A stretch of 6,739 nucleotides of DNA from Armatimonadota bacterium (GTDB taxonomy: Bacteria; Sysuimicrobiota; Sysuimicrobiia; Sysuimicrobiales; JACQTN01), in contig JACQTN010000234.1 of NCBI GenBank assembly GCA_016210785.1, forward strand, positions 1 through 6,739, in the 5' to 3' direction. Numbering within the stretch: position 1 is the stretch's first letter; each line of letters opens with the position of its first letter. Below, piece after piece: positions 1-5,486 of this stretch. The notes under the pieces are model-generated. The model ran no database searches. It saw nothing but the letters and a program-made list of their open reading frames with translations, and was not told where the DNA came from. The position numbers and the translations under genes were made by a program.

Positions 1-35
1 GGGTGGAGTGGCGTAAAGCCACTCCACCCAACCTT
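1..35. repeat. Palindromic 35-bp repeat, copy 1 (hairpin after the last gene)
   Basis: Bases 1-12 (GGGTGGAGTGGC) pair perfectly with 18-29 (GCCACTCCACCC) around the five-base loop GTAAA, and AACCTT follows at 30-35. The same 35 bases occur in inverted orientation at 5106-5140 with one mismatch (base 19, C here, A there), so this is a dispersed element and not only a local hairpin. It starts six bases after the stop codon of the amidohydrolase_2 gene, where a transcription terminator would be expected. Bases beyond position 1, where a U-tract would lie for minus-strand transcripts, are outside the window. It could be a REP-like extragenic palindrome, a terminator, or both. Confidence 0.85.
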
Positions 36-40
36 ATGGG

Positions 41-943
41 CTAGAGCCCAACCAACTCCGCCGCAGTCTCCCCAAGCACCAGGGCCTTCTCCCTCTCGCT
101 CAGGAAGCCCGCGTGCCTGCGAATAGCGTTGAGCGCCTGCTCGTACTTGTACGTCCAGTCGAACCACGGCCAGTCCGTGGCCCACATCACCCGGTTGGCC
201 CCCACGGTCTTCACCAGCGTCTCCATGCGCCGCAAGTAGTTCGGGAAGGGGTACTCCGTACCGTCGTCCCACACCTCGCCCGGCATGGACGTACTGAGGT
301 AGAGATTGGGGAACCGGCGCACCAACTCCATCACCGCCTGCCCGGCGGGCTTGAGGGGATCGCCGCACCCGGCGTGAAGCAGGGCGACCTTCATCTTCGG
401 GAACCGCGCCGACACCTCGGCCAACTGCCCCAGGTACTCGTCCAGGCTGTAGCTCTTCGGCGGGCGCAGAGTCTCGAAGGAGATGAGGAGGGTCTTGCCG
501 CGGTCGCGGATCACCTCGAACACCTTGAGCAGCCCGGGATCGGTCAGGGCGGAGGAGACGTATGCCGGGAACAACTTCATGCCCGCGGCGCCATCGTCAA
601 AATCCCGCGTAGCCAGGGCCGCGGCGTCGTAGAGCTTCGGGTTCTTGATGGTGTTGAACCAGATGAACCGGTCGGGGTACTTGCGCACCCACCGGAGCGT
701 GTATTTTCGCCCGCCCAGGAAATCCTCCATGCCATAGCCCTTCTGTTCCGCGCTCCACCGGGTGTCCTCCGCGTCGTAGCTGATGAGAAAGCCCCGGTTC
801 ACGCCGGCGTTGTCCATCTCTGCGATCAGCAGGTCGCCGTCGTGTTCGTGCCAGGTGTAGTGCTTGATCAGCGGTGTGATCTCAGGGTTGTTATCGTACC
901 AGCGCGCGAAGTAGAGGACGTGGACCTCCGTGTCGATGATCAT
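41..943 (-). CDS. Amidohydrolase_2 (ACMSD-like) family protein with altered metal site
   Basis: A 300-residue TIM-barrel metal hydrolase or decarboxylase of the amidohydrolase_2 type (ACMSD, gamma-resorcylate decarboxylase and lactone hydrolase relatives), full length for the family and without a signal peptide, so cytoplasmic. Visible marks are the N-terminal strand IIDTEVHV with E6-x-H8 where most relatives have HxH, GMKLFP at 121-126, ALLHAG with H190 (usual acid/base histidine), and WATDWPWF with the conserved aspartate D257. An E-x-H start is known in gamma-resorcylate decarboxylase. The strand-5 position that usually carries a metal-binding histidine reads LLISFET (152-158), with no histidine; E157 might take its place. 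Its ATG overlaps the upstream stop by four bases (ATGA, 940-943) and has GGAGG seven bases ahead, so the start is firm. It is the last gene of the operon. Reaction and substrate are unknown; decarboxylation or hydrolysis of an aromatic or cyclic product are both possible. Confidence 0.85.
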   Translation of the reverse strand: MIIDTEVHVLYFARWYDNNPEITPLIKHYTWHEHDGDLLIAEMDNAGVNRGFLISYDAEDTRWSAEQKGYGMEDFLGGRKYTLRWVRKYPDRFIWFNTIKNPKLYDAAALATRDFDDGAAGMKLFPAYVSSALTDPGLLKVFEVIRDRGKTLLISFETLRPPKSYSLDEYLGQLAEVSARFPKMKVALLHAGCGDPLKPAGQAVMELVRRFPNLYLSTSMPGEVWDDGTEYPFPNYLRRMETLVKTVGANRVMWATDWPWFDWTYKYEQALNAIRRHAGFLSEREKALVLGETAAELVGL

Positions 944-2115
944 GCCTGTTCCTCCAGTCGGTTGACGTAGATCTGACCCGCCTTCATCACCAACCGAACA
1001 TCCTTGAGGGACTGGATGTCCTCAAGGGGATTGCTGCCCACTACCACCACGTCCGCGATCTTCCCGGTCTGGAGCGTCCCCAGCACGTCACCCAGCCCGC
1101 ATACCTCTGCCCCGTTGCGGGTGGCGGCCATGAGGGCTTCGTGCGTGGTGAGCCCGCACTTCATCAGGATCTGCAGCTCAAATAGCAGGGTGTGCGGGGC
1201 GTGGCGGGTGTCGCCCCCCGCCGCCAGCTTCACCCCGGCGCGGTGGGCGCGCGCGATGGAGTCGAAGGCGGGCTGGTTGTGGGGCGGCACGGGATCGAGG
1301 GCGTCAGGGGCGGGGGACTCCGCGAAGTAGACGCCCATGGTCACGACGACGGGGATCTCCGCCCGCACCAGGCTCGCGATGTTCTCATCGGACATGCTGG
1401 CGCCGTGCTCGATCACGTCCACCCCCGCCTGGACCGCCCAGGTCATGCCGATCCCGCCGTGGCAGTGGGTCCCGACCCTCTTGCCCATGCGGTGCGCCTC
1501 GTCGACCGCTGCCCGGATCTCCTCCAGGGTATAGTAGGCGGCACCCGGGAGCGTGCCCGGCGTGGCCCGGCTGCCCGTGGTGAAGATCTTGATCCAGTCC
1601 ACGCCGGCCCGCAGGTTCTCGCGCACGGCCCGGCGCACCGCGTCGGCGCCGTCCACCAGCACGGAGATCTCGCGGCCGTGGCCGTTGCTGGCGGTGATGC
1701 CGGGGCCGGCCACCACCAGGCGGGGACCGTCCAGATGCCCGCGGGCAAAGGCGTCGCGCCATTCGATGTCGATGAAGTGGGGTTCGCCGCACTGGCGTAC
1801 GGTGGTGACGCCACTCTCCAGGTGGACCCGGGCATGGTGGAGCGCTCGCAGCGTCATCGCCGTGTCCGAGGGCATCCGGGTCTCTCCCATGCCCGATTGG
1901 GAGAACGGCATGCCCAGGTGGTTGTGGGCATCGATCAGCCCGGGGATGACGTGGCACCCCGGGACCCGCACCACCCGGGTGCCCTCGGGTATCGCTACCC
2001 GCGCGCGCGGACCGACGGCGGTGATGCGTCCATCGTCCACCAGGACGACGCCCTGGGGCACCGGCGCGGCGCCCGTGCCGTCGATGATGGTCCCTTCCGT
2101 GATCGCCACTCGCAT
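940..2115 (-). CDS. Metal-dependent amidohydrolase, imidazolonepropionase / Xaa-Pro dipeptidase-like
   Basis: A 391-residue amidohydrolase-superfamily enzyme with a complete set of binuclear metal ligands. The N-terminal beta domain (GTIIDGTGA, then VVLVDDGRITAVG) leads to PGLIDAHNHLG with H64-x-H66, then K176 in DWIKIFTTG (likely the carboxylated bridging lysine), H217 in GTHCHG, H237 in VIEHGAS and D302 in AAGGDTRH. The C-terminal strand LQTGKIADVVVV closes the usual composite domain. This pattern fits prolidase-like dipeptidases and imidazolonepropionase-related hydrolases that cut amide bonds in the cytoplasm; the exact substrate cannot be told. The reading frame is open back to 2184, but that start would overlap the permease gene. 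The ATG at 2115 has GGAGG seven bases upstream and begins with MRVAITEG as relatives do, so I use it; the gap to the permease is 19 bases. It shares a four-base overlap with the next gene downstream. Confidence 0.9.
   Translation of the reverse strand: MRVAITEGTIIDGTGAAPVPQGVVLVDDGRITAVGPRARVAIPEGTRVVRVPGCHVIPGLIDAHNHLGMPFSQSGMGETRMPSDTAMTLRALHHARVHLESGVTTVRQCGEPHFIDIEWRDAFARGHLDGPRLVVAGPGITASNGHGREISVLVDGADAVRRAVRENLRAGVDWIKIFTTGSRATPGTLPGAAYYTLEEIRAAVDEAHRMGKRVGTHCHGGIGMTWAVQAGVDVIEHGASMSDENIASLVRAEIPVVVTMGVYFAESPAPDALDPVPPHNQPAFDSIARAHRAGVKLAAGGDTRHAPHTLLFELQILMKCGLTTHEALMAATRNGAEVCGLGDVLGTLQTGKIADVVVVGSNPLEDIQSLKDVRLVMKAGQIYVNRLEEQA
951..955 (-). promoter_or_regulatory. Ribosome binding site of the amidohydrolase_2 gene
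   Basis: GGAGG on the minus strand, seven bases before the ATG at 943. It lies inside the end of the upstream reading frame, so the four-base stop/start overlap is served by its own Shine-Dalgarno site. Confidence 0.75.
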
Positions 2116-2122
2116 CGCGTCG

Positions 2123-2127
2123 CCTCC
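2123..2127 (-). promoter_or_regulatory. Ribosome binding site that fixes the amidohydrolase start at 2115
   Basis: GGAGG on the minus strand, seven bases before the ATG at 2115, lying in the short gap after the DppC-type gene. It supports the shorter start over the in-frame ATG at 2184, which would overlap the permease gene by about 50 bases. Confidence 0.75.
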
Positions 2128-2134
2128 ACGGGAT

Positions 2135-3028
2135 TCAGTCTCGTAGACGAGGGTCGAACACTTCGCGCAGCCAGTCTCCGACAAACCCCACGCCGATCAC
2201 CGTGAGCATGAGCATGAACCCCGGGAAGGTGGTCACCCACCAGGCGGATGAGACGTAGGCCCGCCCCTCGTTGACGATCCCGCCCCAGGTGGGAGTCGGC
2301 GGCTGCACGCCCAGCCCCAGAAAGCTCAGGGCCGACTCCGCGATGATCATCTGTCCGACCTGGAACGTGGAGATGACCAGTACCGCGGGAATCACGCTGG
2401 GCAGGAGGTGATGCCACAGGATCCGCCCGTCCCGGCACCCGATCGCCCGGGCCGCCAGCACAAACTCCTTTTCCCGCAAGGCCAGCATCTGGCCGCGCAC
2501 AAGCCGGCAGTAGACGACCCAGCCATAGAGAGCGAGGACGAGGATCACGTTGCGAATGCCCGGTCCCATGGCTGAGACGATGGCCACGGCCAGCAGGAGG
2601 AAGGGAAAGGCCATCTGGATGTCCACCAGCCCGCCGATGACCCGGTCCCACGCCCCGCCGTAGTATCCGGCCACGAGCCCCAGGGCAATGCCCACGCTCC
2701 CCGCCAGGAGGACGGTGCAGACACTCACCAGCAGCGAGACGCGGCCACCGTAGGCGATGCGGCTCCACAGGTCACGCCCGAGCTGGTCCGTGCCGAGGAC
2801 ACGCCCGGGGACACCTTTCCCCGTCCAGACGGGCGGGCGGAGGCGCAGGGCCAGGTCCGAGGCCTCCGGGTTTGACGACACCCATGGCGCCACCAGGGCC
2901 AGCACCAGGACGGCGGCGACGAGCGTGGCACCCACCACGCCTTTGAAATGTGTGGCCGTGCGCACCCCGAACCCGCGAGGCGTCCGCATGACCGGGGACT
3001 GCGCCCCCTCCACCGCCGTCGCGCTCAT
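2135..3028 (-). CDS. ABC transporter permease, DppC/OppC type
   Basis: A 297-residue inner-membrane permease of the peptide/nickel/opine ABC importers (binding-protein-dependent transport inner membrane component family). It has an N-terminal helix (about 31-51), then the hallmark VLGTDQLGRDLWSRI (77-91) between helix 1 and the five-helix core, with helices near 97-121, 132-154, 159-177, 210-235 and 264-285. The EAA loop that contacts the ATPase reads EFVLAARAIG followed by HHLLP (188-210), and the C-terminus ends in GDWLREVFDPRLRD as is typical. The frame is open much further upstream, but that part lies out of frame inside the DppB-type gene. The ATG at 3028 makes an ATGA overlap with that gene's stop. 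There is only a weak Shine-Dalgarno (GGCTGGG region), so translation is probably coupled. It forms a heterodimer with the DppB-type protein; the cargo is unknown. Confidence 0.94.
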   Translation of the reverse strand: MSATAVEGAQSPVMRTPRGFGVRTATHFKGVVGATLVAAVLVLALVAPWVSSNPEASDLALRLRPPVWTGKGVPGRVLGTDQLGRDLWSRIAYGGRVSLLVSVCTVLLAGSVGIALGLVAGYYGGAWDRVIGGLVDIQMAFPFLLLAVAIVSAMGPGIRNVILVLALYGWVVYCRLVRGQMLALREKEFVLAARAIGCRDGRILWHHLLPSVIPAVLVISTFQVGQMIIAESALSFLGLGVQPPTPTWGGIVNEGRAYVSSAWWVTTFPGFMLMLTVIGVGFVGDWLREVFDPRLRD

Positions 3029-3942
3029 CCCAGCCGCACCCGGGGATCCAGGTAGACGTAGACCAGGTCGACCGCCAGATTCACCGCCACCACCAGCAGA
3101 GCGATGACGAAAACCGCGGCCTGGACCACTGGAAAGTCCCGGTTGCTGATGGCCTCCACGGCCAGCCGTCCCATCCCCGGCCAGGCGAAGACGCTCTCCG
3201 TGATGATCGCTCCGCCGAGCAGATATCCCAGGTCCAGCCCGATCACGGTGACGATGGCGATCGAAGCGTTCTTCAGCGCATGCCGCACCACGACGGCAGC
3301 CGCGGCGAGGCCCTTGGCCCGCGCCGTGCGAATGAAGTCCTGCCCCAACACGTCCAGCATCTCGGACCGGGTCAGCCGGGTAATCTTCGCCAGAGGCTGC
3401 AGGGCAAGGGTGACGCCGGGCAGCACCAGGTGGGCGAGACTTCCCCGCCCCGAGGTGGGCAGCCATCGCAGCTCCACCGAGAAGAAGAGGATCAGCATGA
3501 CGCCCAGCCAGAAGTTGGGCGCCGCCTGACCAGCCAGGGTCAGCGCGCTGCCCATGTGATCGATCCAGGAGTTGCGGAAGACCGCGGAGGCGACGCCCAG
3601 CGGCACGGCGACCAGAATGATCAGGCCGATGGCGACCGCGGTCAGCTGGAACGTGGCCGGGAGACGCTCCAGCACGACCTCGAGCGAAGGTTGGTCGTAC
3701 TGGAACGAGCGGGCGAAATCGCCCCGCGCGGCGCGCAGCAAAAAGGCCGCGTACTGCACGCCCAGCGGCCGGTCCAGCCCAAGGAGGCGGCGTAGCGCCT
3801 GGTAATCCTCGCGGGTCCCCGTGGGGGGGAGGAGCAGGGCCGCCGGATCGCCGGAGAAATGCAGGACCACAAAGACAATGGTCGAGACGCCGAGGATGGC
3901 GAGGGCAGACCAGAGAAGGCGGCGGATCAAGAACCGGGTCAT
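3025..3942 (-). CDS. ABC transporter permease, DppB/OppB type
   Basis: A 305-residue inner-membrane permease, the partner of the DppC-type protein. The start MTRFLIRRLLW and first helix (about 9-29) are standard for DppB-like proteins, followed by the large periplasmic segment with LRRLLGLDRPLGVQYAAFL (50-68) and GDFARSF (74-80). Further helices lie near 98-122, 132-157, 172-186, 228-252 and 271-297. The EAA loop for ATPase contact is DFIRTARAKG to RHALKN (202-225), then AIITESVFAWPGMGRL (245-260) and the C-terminus VYVYLDPRVRLG, all typical. The ATG at 3942 has AGGTGAGG (3951-3958) eight bases upstream and sits 24 bases after the deacylase stop. Its stop overlaps the next start. Peptides, nickel, opines or glycosides are all cargo options for this family; the hydrolase neighbours favour a peptide-like or acylated compound. 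Confidence 0.94.
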   Translation of the reverse strand: MTRFLIRRLLWSALAILGVSTIVFVVLHFSGDPAALLLPPTGTREDYQALRRLLGLDRPLGVQYAAFLLRAARGDFARSFQYDQPSLEVVLERLPATFQLTAVAIGLIILVAVPLGVASAVFRNSWIDHMGSALTLAGQAAPNFWLGVMLILFFSVELRWLPTSGRGSLAHLVLPGVTLALQPLAKITRLTRSEMLDVLGQDFIRTARAKGLAAAAVVVRHALKNASIAIVTVIGLDLGYLLGGAIITESVFAWPGMGRLAVEAISNRDFPVVQAAVFVIALLVVAVNLAVDLVYVYLDPRVRLG

Positions 3943-3950
3943 GGCGAGGC

Positions 3951-3958
3951 CCTCACCT
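3951..3958 (-). promoter_or_regulatory. Ribosome binding site of the DppB-type gene
   Basis: AGGTGAGG on the minus strand, eight bases before the ATG at 3942, in the 24-base gap after the deacylase gene. The gap has no room for a promoter and terminator, which supports cotranscription. Confidence 0.6.
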
Positions 3959-3966
3959 GAGACGCG

Positions 3967-5055
3967 TCAGCCTTGGGGTCGTGGCCGGCCTCGGGTGGCG
4001 TCGACCGGCGCCGCGGGCGTCACCCCGTGGTGGTCTCCCCGCGGGGGCGCCGGCTGCCCGCCGTCGCCCGTCAACGGGCTGATGACGTAGGCGACGATGT
4101 CCCCTTCGCACACCGCCCACGACTGGCTGAGGTATCCGCAGACATAGCTGGAGACGTAGCCGTCCACGGGCATCTCCACGGCCTGGACCGTATCTCCGTA
4201 GAAGTCAAAAATGGTGGCCACACGCTCACCCTGGCGCGTGAACACTCCGACCTCCGTGTGTGCCCTGAGGAAGCCGCCGCGATTGGTTCGCAGATCGGCA
4301 TGCGCGAAGTCACCCTCGAGGATGGGGCCCACGCCCGCCTGCGGCTCCGGATCTCCCGCCAGCATTCCGATGGTCTTGGCGCAGTTGAGAATGCCGCGCG
4401 TGCCGGCGCGGGTGATGTTGTCCAGCATGAAACGATCCCCCGCCAGCTCGACGGTAAACGCCCGCTTTCCCATCTCGGTCGCGTACCGTCTGGTGGAGCG
4501 TCGCGCATCCTCCACGACGGTGAATCCGAAGGCGCGGGCAAACCGGACACACTCCCGGCGGGCGTGTTCATCGGCCGCCGCGGACCGCGCGGTCAGAACC
4601 TGCGGGATCGACTGCAGGGTGTTGGCATGGACGTCGATGACGTAGTCGGCGGCGTGGACGGCGCGTTGAATCGCCGCGGCGATGCGGTTGGTGACCGAGC
4701 CCTGAGGATCGCTGGAGAGGCTGATGGCAGGAGAAAGGTTCACGTCGTCGTGCGGGCTGATGTAGGTCCCCGCCTGCACCGCCAGCGGATTGGCGACCGG
4801 GATGGCGATCACTCGTCCGGACATGTGTAAGGGGTCCATGTGCCCGATCGCGTCCAGCACGGCGCCGACGCTGCAGACTTCCCTCCCGTGCACCGCCGCC
4901 ATCACCAGGAGGGTGGGGCCATCCCGCTTTCCGTTGAGCGCGATGACCGGAATCTTGACCACCTGCGAGCCGGCCACCGTCACAGCGGTCAGAGTGCCGC
5001 GGGCGCGTTCCCCGGCCGGTACGGTGACGTCGCCGATGGTGAAGGCACCAGCCAT
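3967..5055 (-). CDS. Aspartoacylase / succinylglutamate desuccinylase-like zinc deacylase
   Basis: A 362-residue protein of the AstE/AspA family (M14-like zinc hydrolases that remove acyl groups from N-acylated amino acids). Zinc ligands are visible as H56 and E59 in AAVHGREV and H143 in DYVIDVHAN, and the catalytic glutamate as E203 in TVELAGD. NGKRDGPTLLV (41-51), IPVANPLA (85-92) and the C-terminal beta domain MPVDGYVSS to VCEGDIVAYV (295-324) are also family-like. The canonical DLNR-x-FPG segment reads NLSPAISL (106-113), so the Asn-Arg pair that binds the substrate carboxylate is absent. After SPLTG (326-330) a 32-residue Gly/Pro/Arg-rich tail looks disordered. No signal peptide is seen, so it is probably cytoplasmic. 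The start has a near-perfect AGGAGGTGA site. It is the first gene of the five-gene block and precedes the permeases by 24 bases, which suggests it acts on the imported compound. Exact substrate unknown. Confidence 0.88.
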   Translation of the reverse strand: MAGAFTIGDVTVPAGERARGTLTAVTVAGSQVVKIPVIALNGKRDGPTLLVMAAVHGREVCSVGAVLDAIGHMDPLHMSGRVIAIPVANPLAVQAGTYISPHDDVNLSPAISLSSDPQGSVTNRIAAAIQRAVHAADYVIDVHANTLQSIPQVLTARSAAADEHARRECVRFARAFGFTVVEDARRSTRRYATEMGKRAFTVELAGDRFMLDNITRAGTRGILNCAKTIGMLAGDPEPQAGVGPILEGDFAHADLRTNRGGFLRAHTEVGVFTRQGERVATIFDFYGDTVQAVEMPVDGYVSSYVCGYLSQSWAVCEGDIVAYVISPLTGDGGQPAPPRGDHHGVTPAAPVDATRGRPRPQG

Positions 5056-5062
5056 GCCCTCT

Positions 5063-5071
5063 TCACCTCCT
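5063..5071 (-). promoter_or_regulatory. Strong ribosome binding site of the deacylase gene
   Basis: AGGAGGTGA on the minus strand is complementary to the anti-Shine-Dalgarno end of 16S rRNA over nine bases, and its last base lies seven bases before the ATG at 5055. It is the strongest such site in the window and marks the first gene of the block. Confidence 0.8.
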
Positions 5072-5105
5072 GAGGGGTTCTGTTGCGGGCGATCTGCTAG
5101 CCGGC

Positions 5106-5140
5106 AAGGTTGGGTGGAGTGTCTTTACGCCACTCCACCC
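5106..5140. repeat. Palindromic 35-bp repeat, copy 2 (inverted)
   Basis: GGGTGGAGTG (5112-5121) pairs with CACTCCACCC (5131-5140) around a nine-base loop, with AAGGTT at 5106-5111. Read on the minus strand it equals copy 1 at 1-35 in 34 of 35 positions; the one change falls next to the loop and shortens the perfect stem from 12 to 10 pairs. It lies 50 bases upstream of the deacylase start and about 350 bases after the binding-protein stop. No U-tract follows it in the minus direction (AACCTTGCC), so a terminator role here is doubtful. Confidence 0.85.
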
Positions 5141-5245
5141 TTCTCCAACTGTCCGACGCGGGGAGGGTCTTGCCCGGCACATGCTACGTGTTTCCGAGGT
5201 GCGCCATCGTACCGCGCTCACCGGACTCACGGCGCCCACGACCCC

Positions 5246-5301
5246 ACCCGCGATGGTGCGGGTACCGAAGTACCAGCGATGCTCCGGCTCGGCTAAGCCG
5301 G
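5246..5301 (-). promoter_or_regulatory. Cluster of small hairpins in the leader before the deacylase gene (possible structured RNA)
   Basis: On the minus strand GGTAC-TTCG-GTACC (5261-5274) forms a five-pair stem closed by the very stable C(UUCG)G tetraloop. Just before it, CCGGCT and AGCCGG (5284-5301) form a six-pair stem with a six-base loop. A third stem (5246-5251 with 5258-5263) uses three bases of the UUCG stem, so the two cannot form together. UUCG loops are common in real RNAs, and this one occurs only on the strand of the genes. I could not match it to a known riboswitch or T-box. Chance pairing in GC-rich DNA remains possible. Confidence 0.3.
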
Positions 5302-5423
5302 CCCTGCGCATGACCTTTCCGGGACGGGCTGCTACGCGGACACGCGGTGGGCGGCCGCACGCGCAGGCATGGCCGACCCGTGGGACGGGATGGCACGGGG
5401 ACTCGAAACACGATCACGGCGGC

Positions 5424-5454
5424 GCCGGGCCCGGCACCGCCTGCCGGGCCTGGC
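5424..5454 (-). terminator. GC-rich hairpin after the binding-protein gene, possible terminator
   Basis: On the minus strand GGCCCGGCA pairs perfectly with TGCCGGGCC around a five-base loop (GGCGG), and three more pairs form beyond one mismatch. It begins 33 bases after the TAA stop of the binding-protein gene. No run of U follows, so it is either a weak terminator, an mRNA 3' stabiliser that lets some transcripts continue into the operon, or only a GC-rich palindrome. Confidence 0.45.
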
Positions 5455-5486
5455 CTGCCGACCCCGGAGTCATACCTTCAGGCGCC

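Larger units (their letters stand above)
5056..5486. other. Gene-free region between the deacylase and binding-protein genes
   Basis: About 430 bases without a supported gene. Short open frames here (5063-5311 and 5184-5417 on the minus strand, 5347-5580 on the plus strand) match no family I recognise and look like chance frames in GC-rich DNA. In the minus-strand direction it holds a GC hairpin (5424-5454) after the binding-protein gene, a cluster of small hairpins (5246-5301), copy 2 of the palindromic repeat (5106-5140) and the deacylase ribosome binding site. I searched by eye for sigma70-type -35/-10 pairs on the minus strand and found none convincing, so the promoter of the five-gene block, if it lies here, is not placed. 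Confidence 0.6.

Noticed and set aside
2116..2184. Longer start for the amidohydrolase at 2184
   Set aside because: It adds 23 residues unlike the family, overlaps the DppC-type gene by about 50 bases, and the ATG at 2115 has a well-spaced GGAGG.
113..2205. Long plus-strand open frames (113-970, 1192-2205) opposite the two amidohydrolase genes
   Set aside because: They are antisense to well-supported genes, are rich in Arg/His/Gly/Pro, show no family motifs, and are expected as shadows in GC-rich DNA.
3029..3466. Extended N-terminus of the DppC-type frame up to 3466
   Set aside because: This part is out of frame inside the DppB-type gene and has the Arg/Gly-rich makeup of a shadow frame; MSATAVEG at 3028 is the expected DppC-like start.
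3973..4830. Plus-strand open frame opposite the deacylase gene
   Set aside because: The opposite strand encodes a full deacylase with its zinc ligands and a strong ribosome binding site; the plus-strand product resembles no protein family.
5141..5423. T-box, cobalamin riboswitch, SRP RNA or tRNA in the gene-free region
   Set aside because: I compared the minus strand with the remembered core motifs. A GGGTGG stretch near 5240-5255 recalls a T-box but lacks ACCGCG, and the other classes fit worse; no cloverleaf was found.
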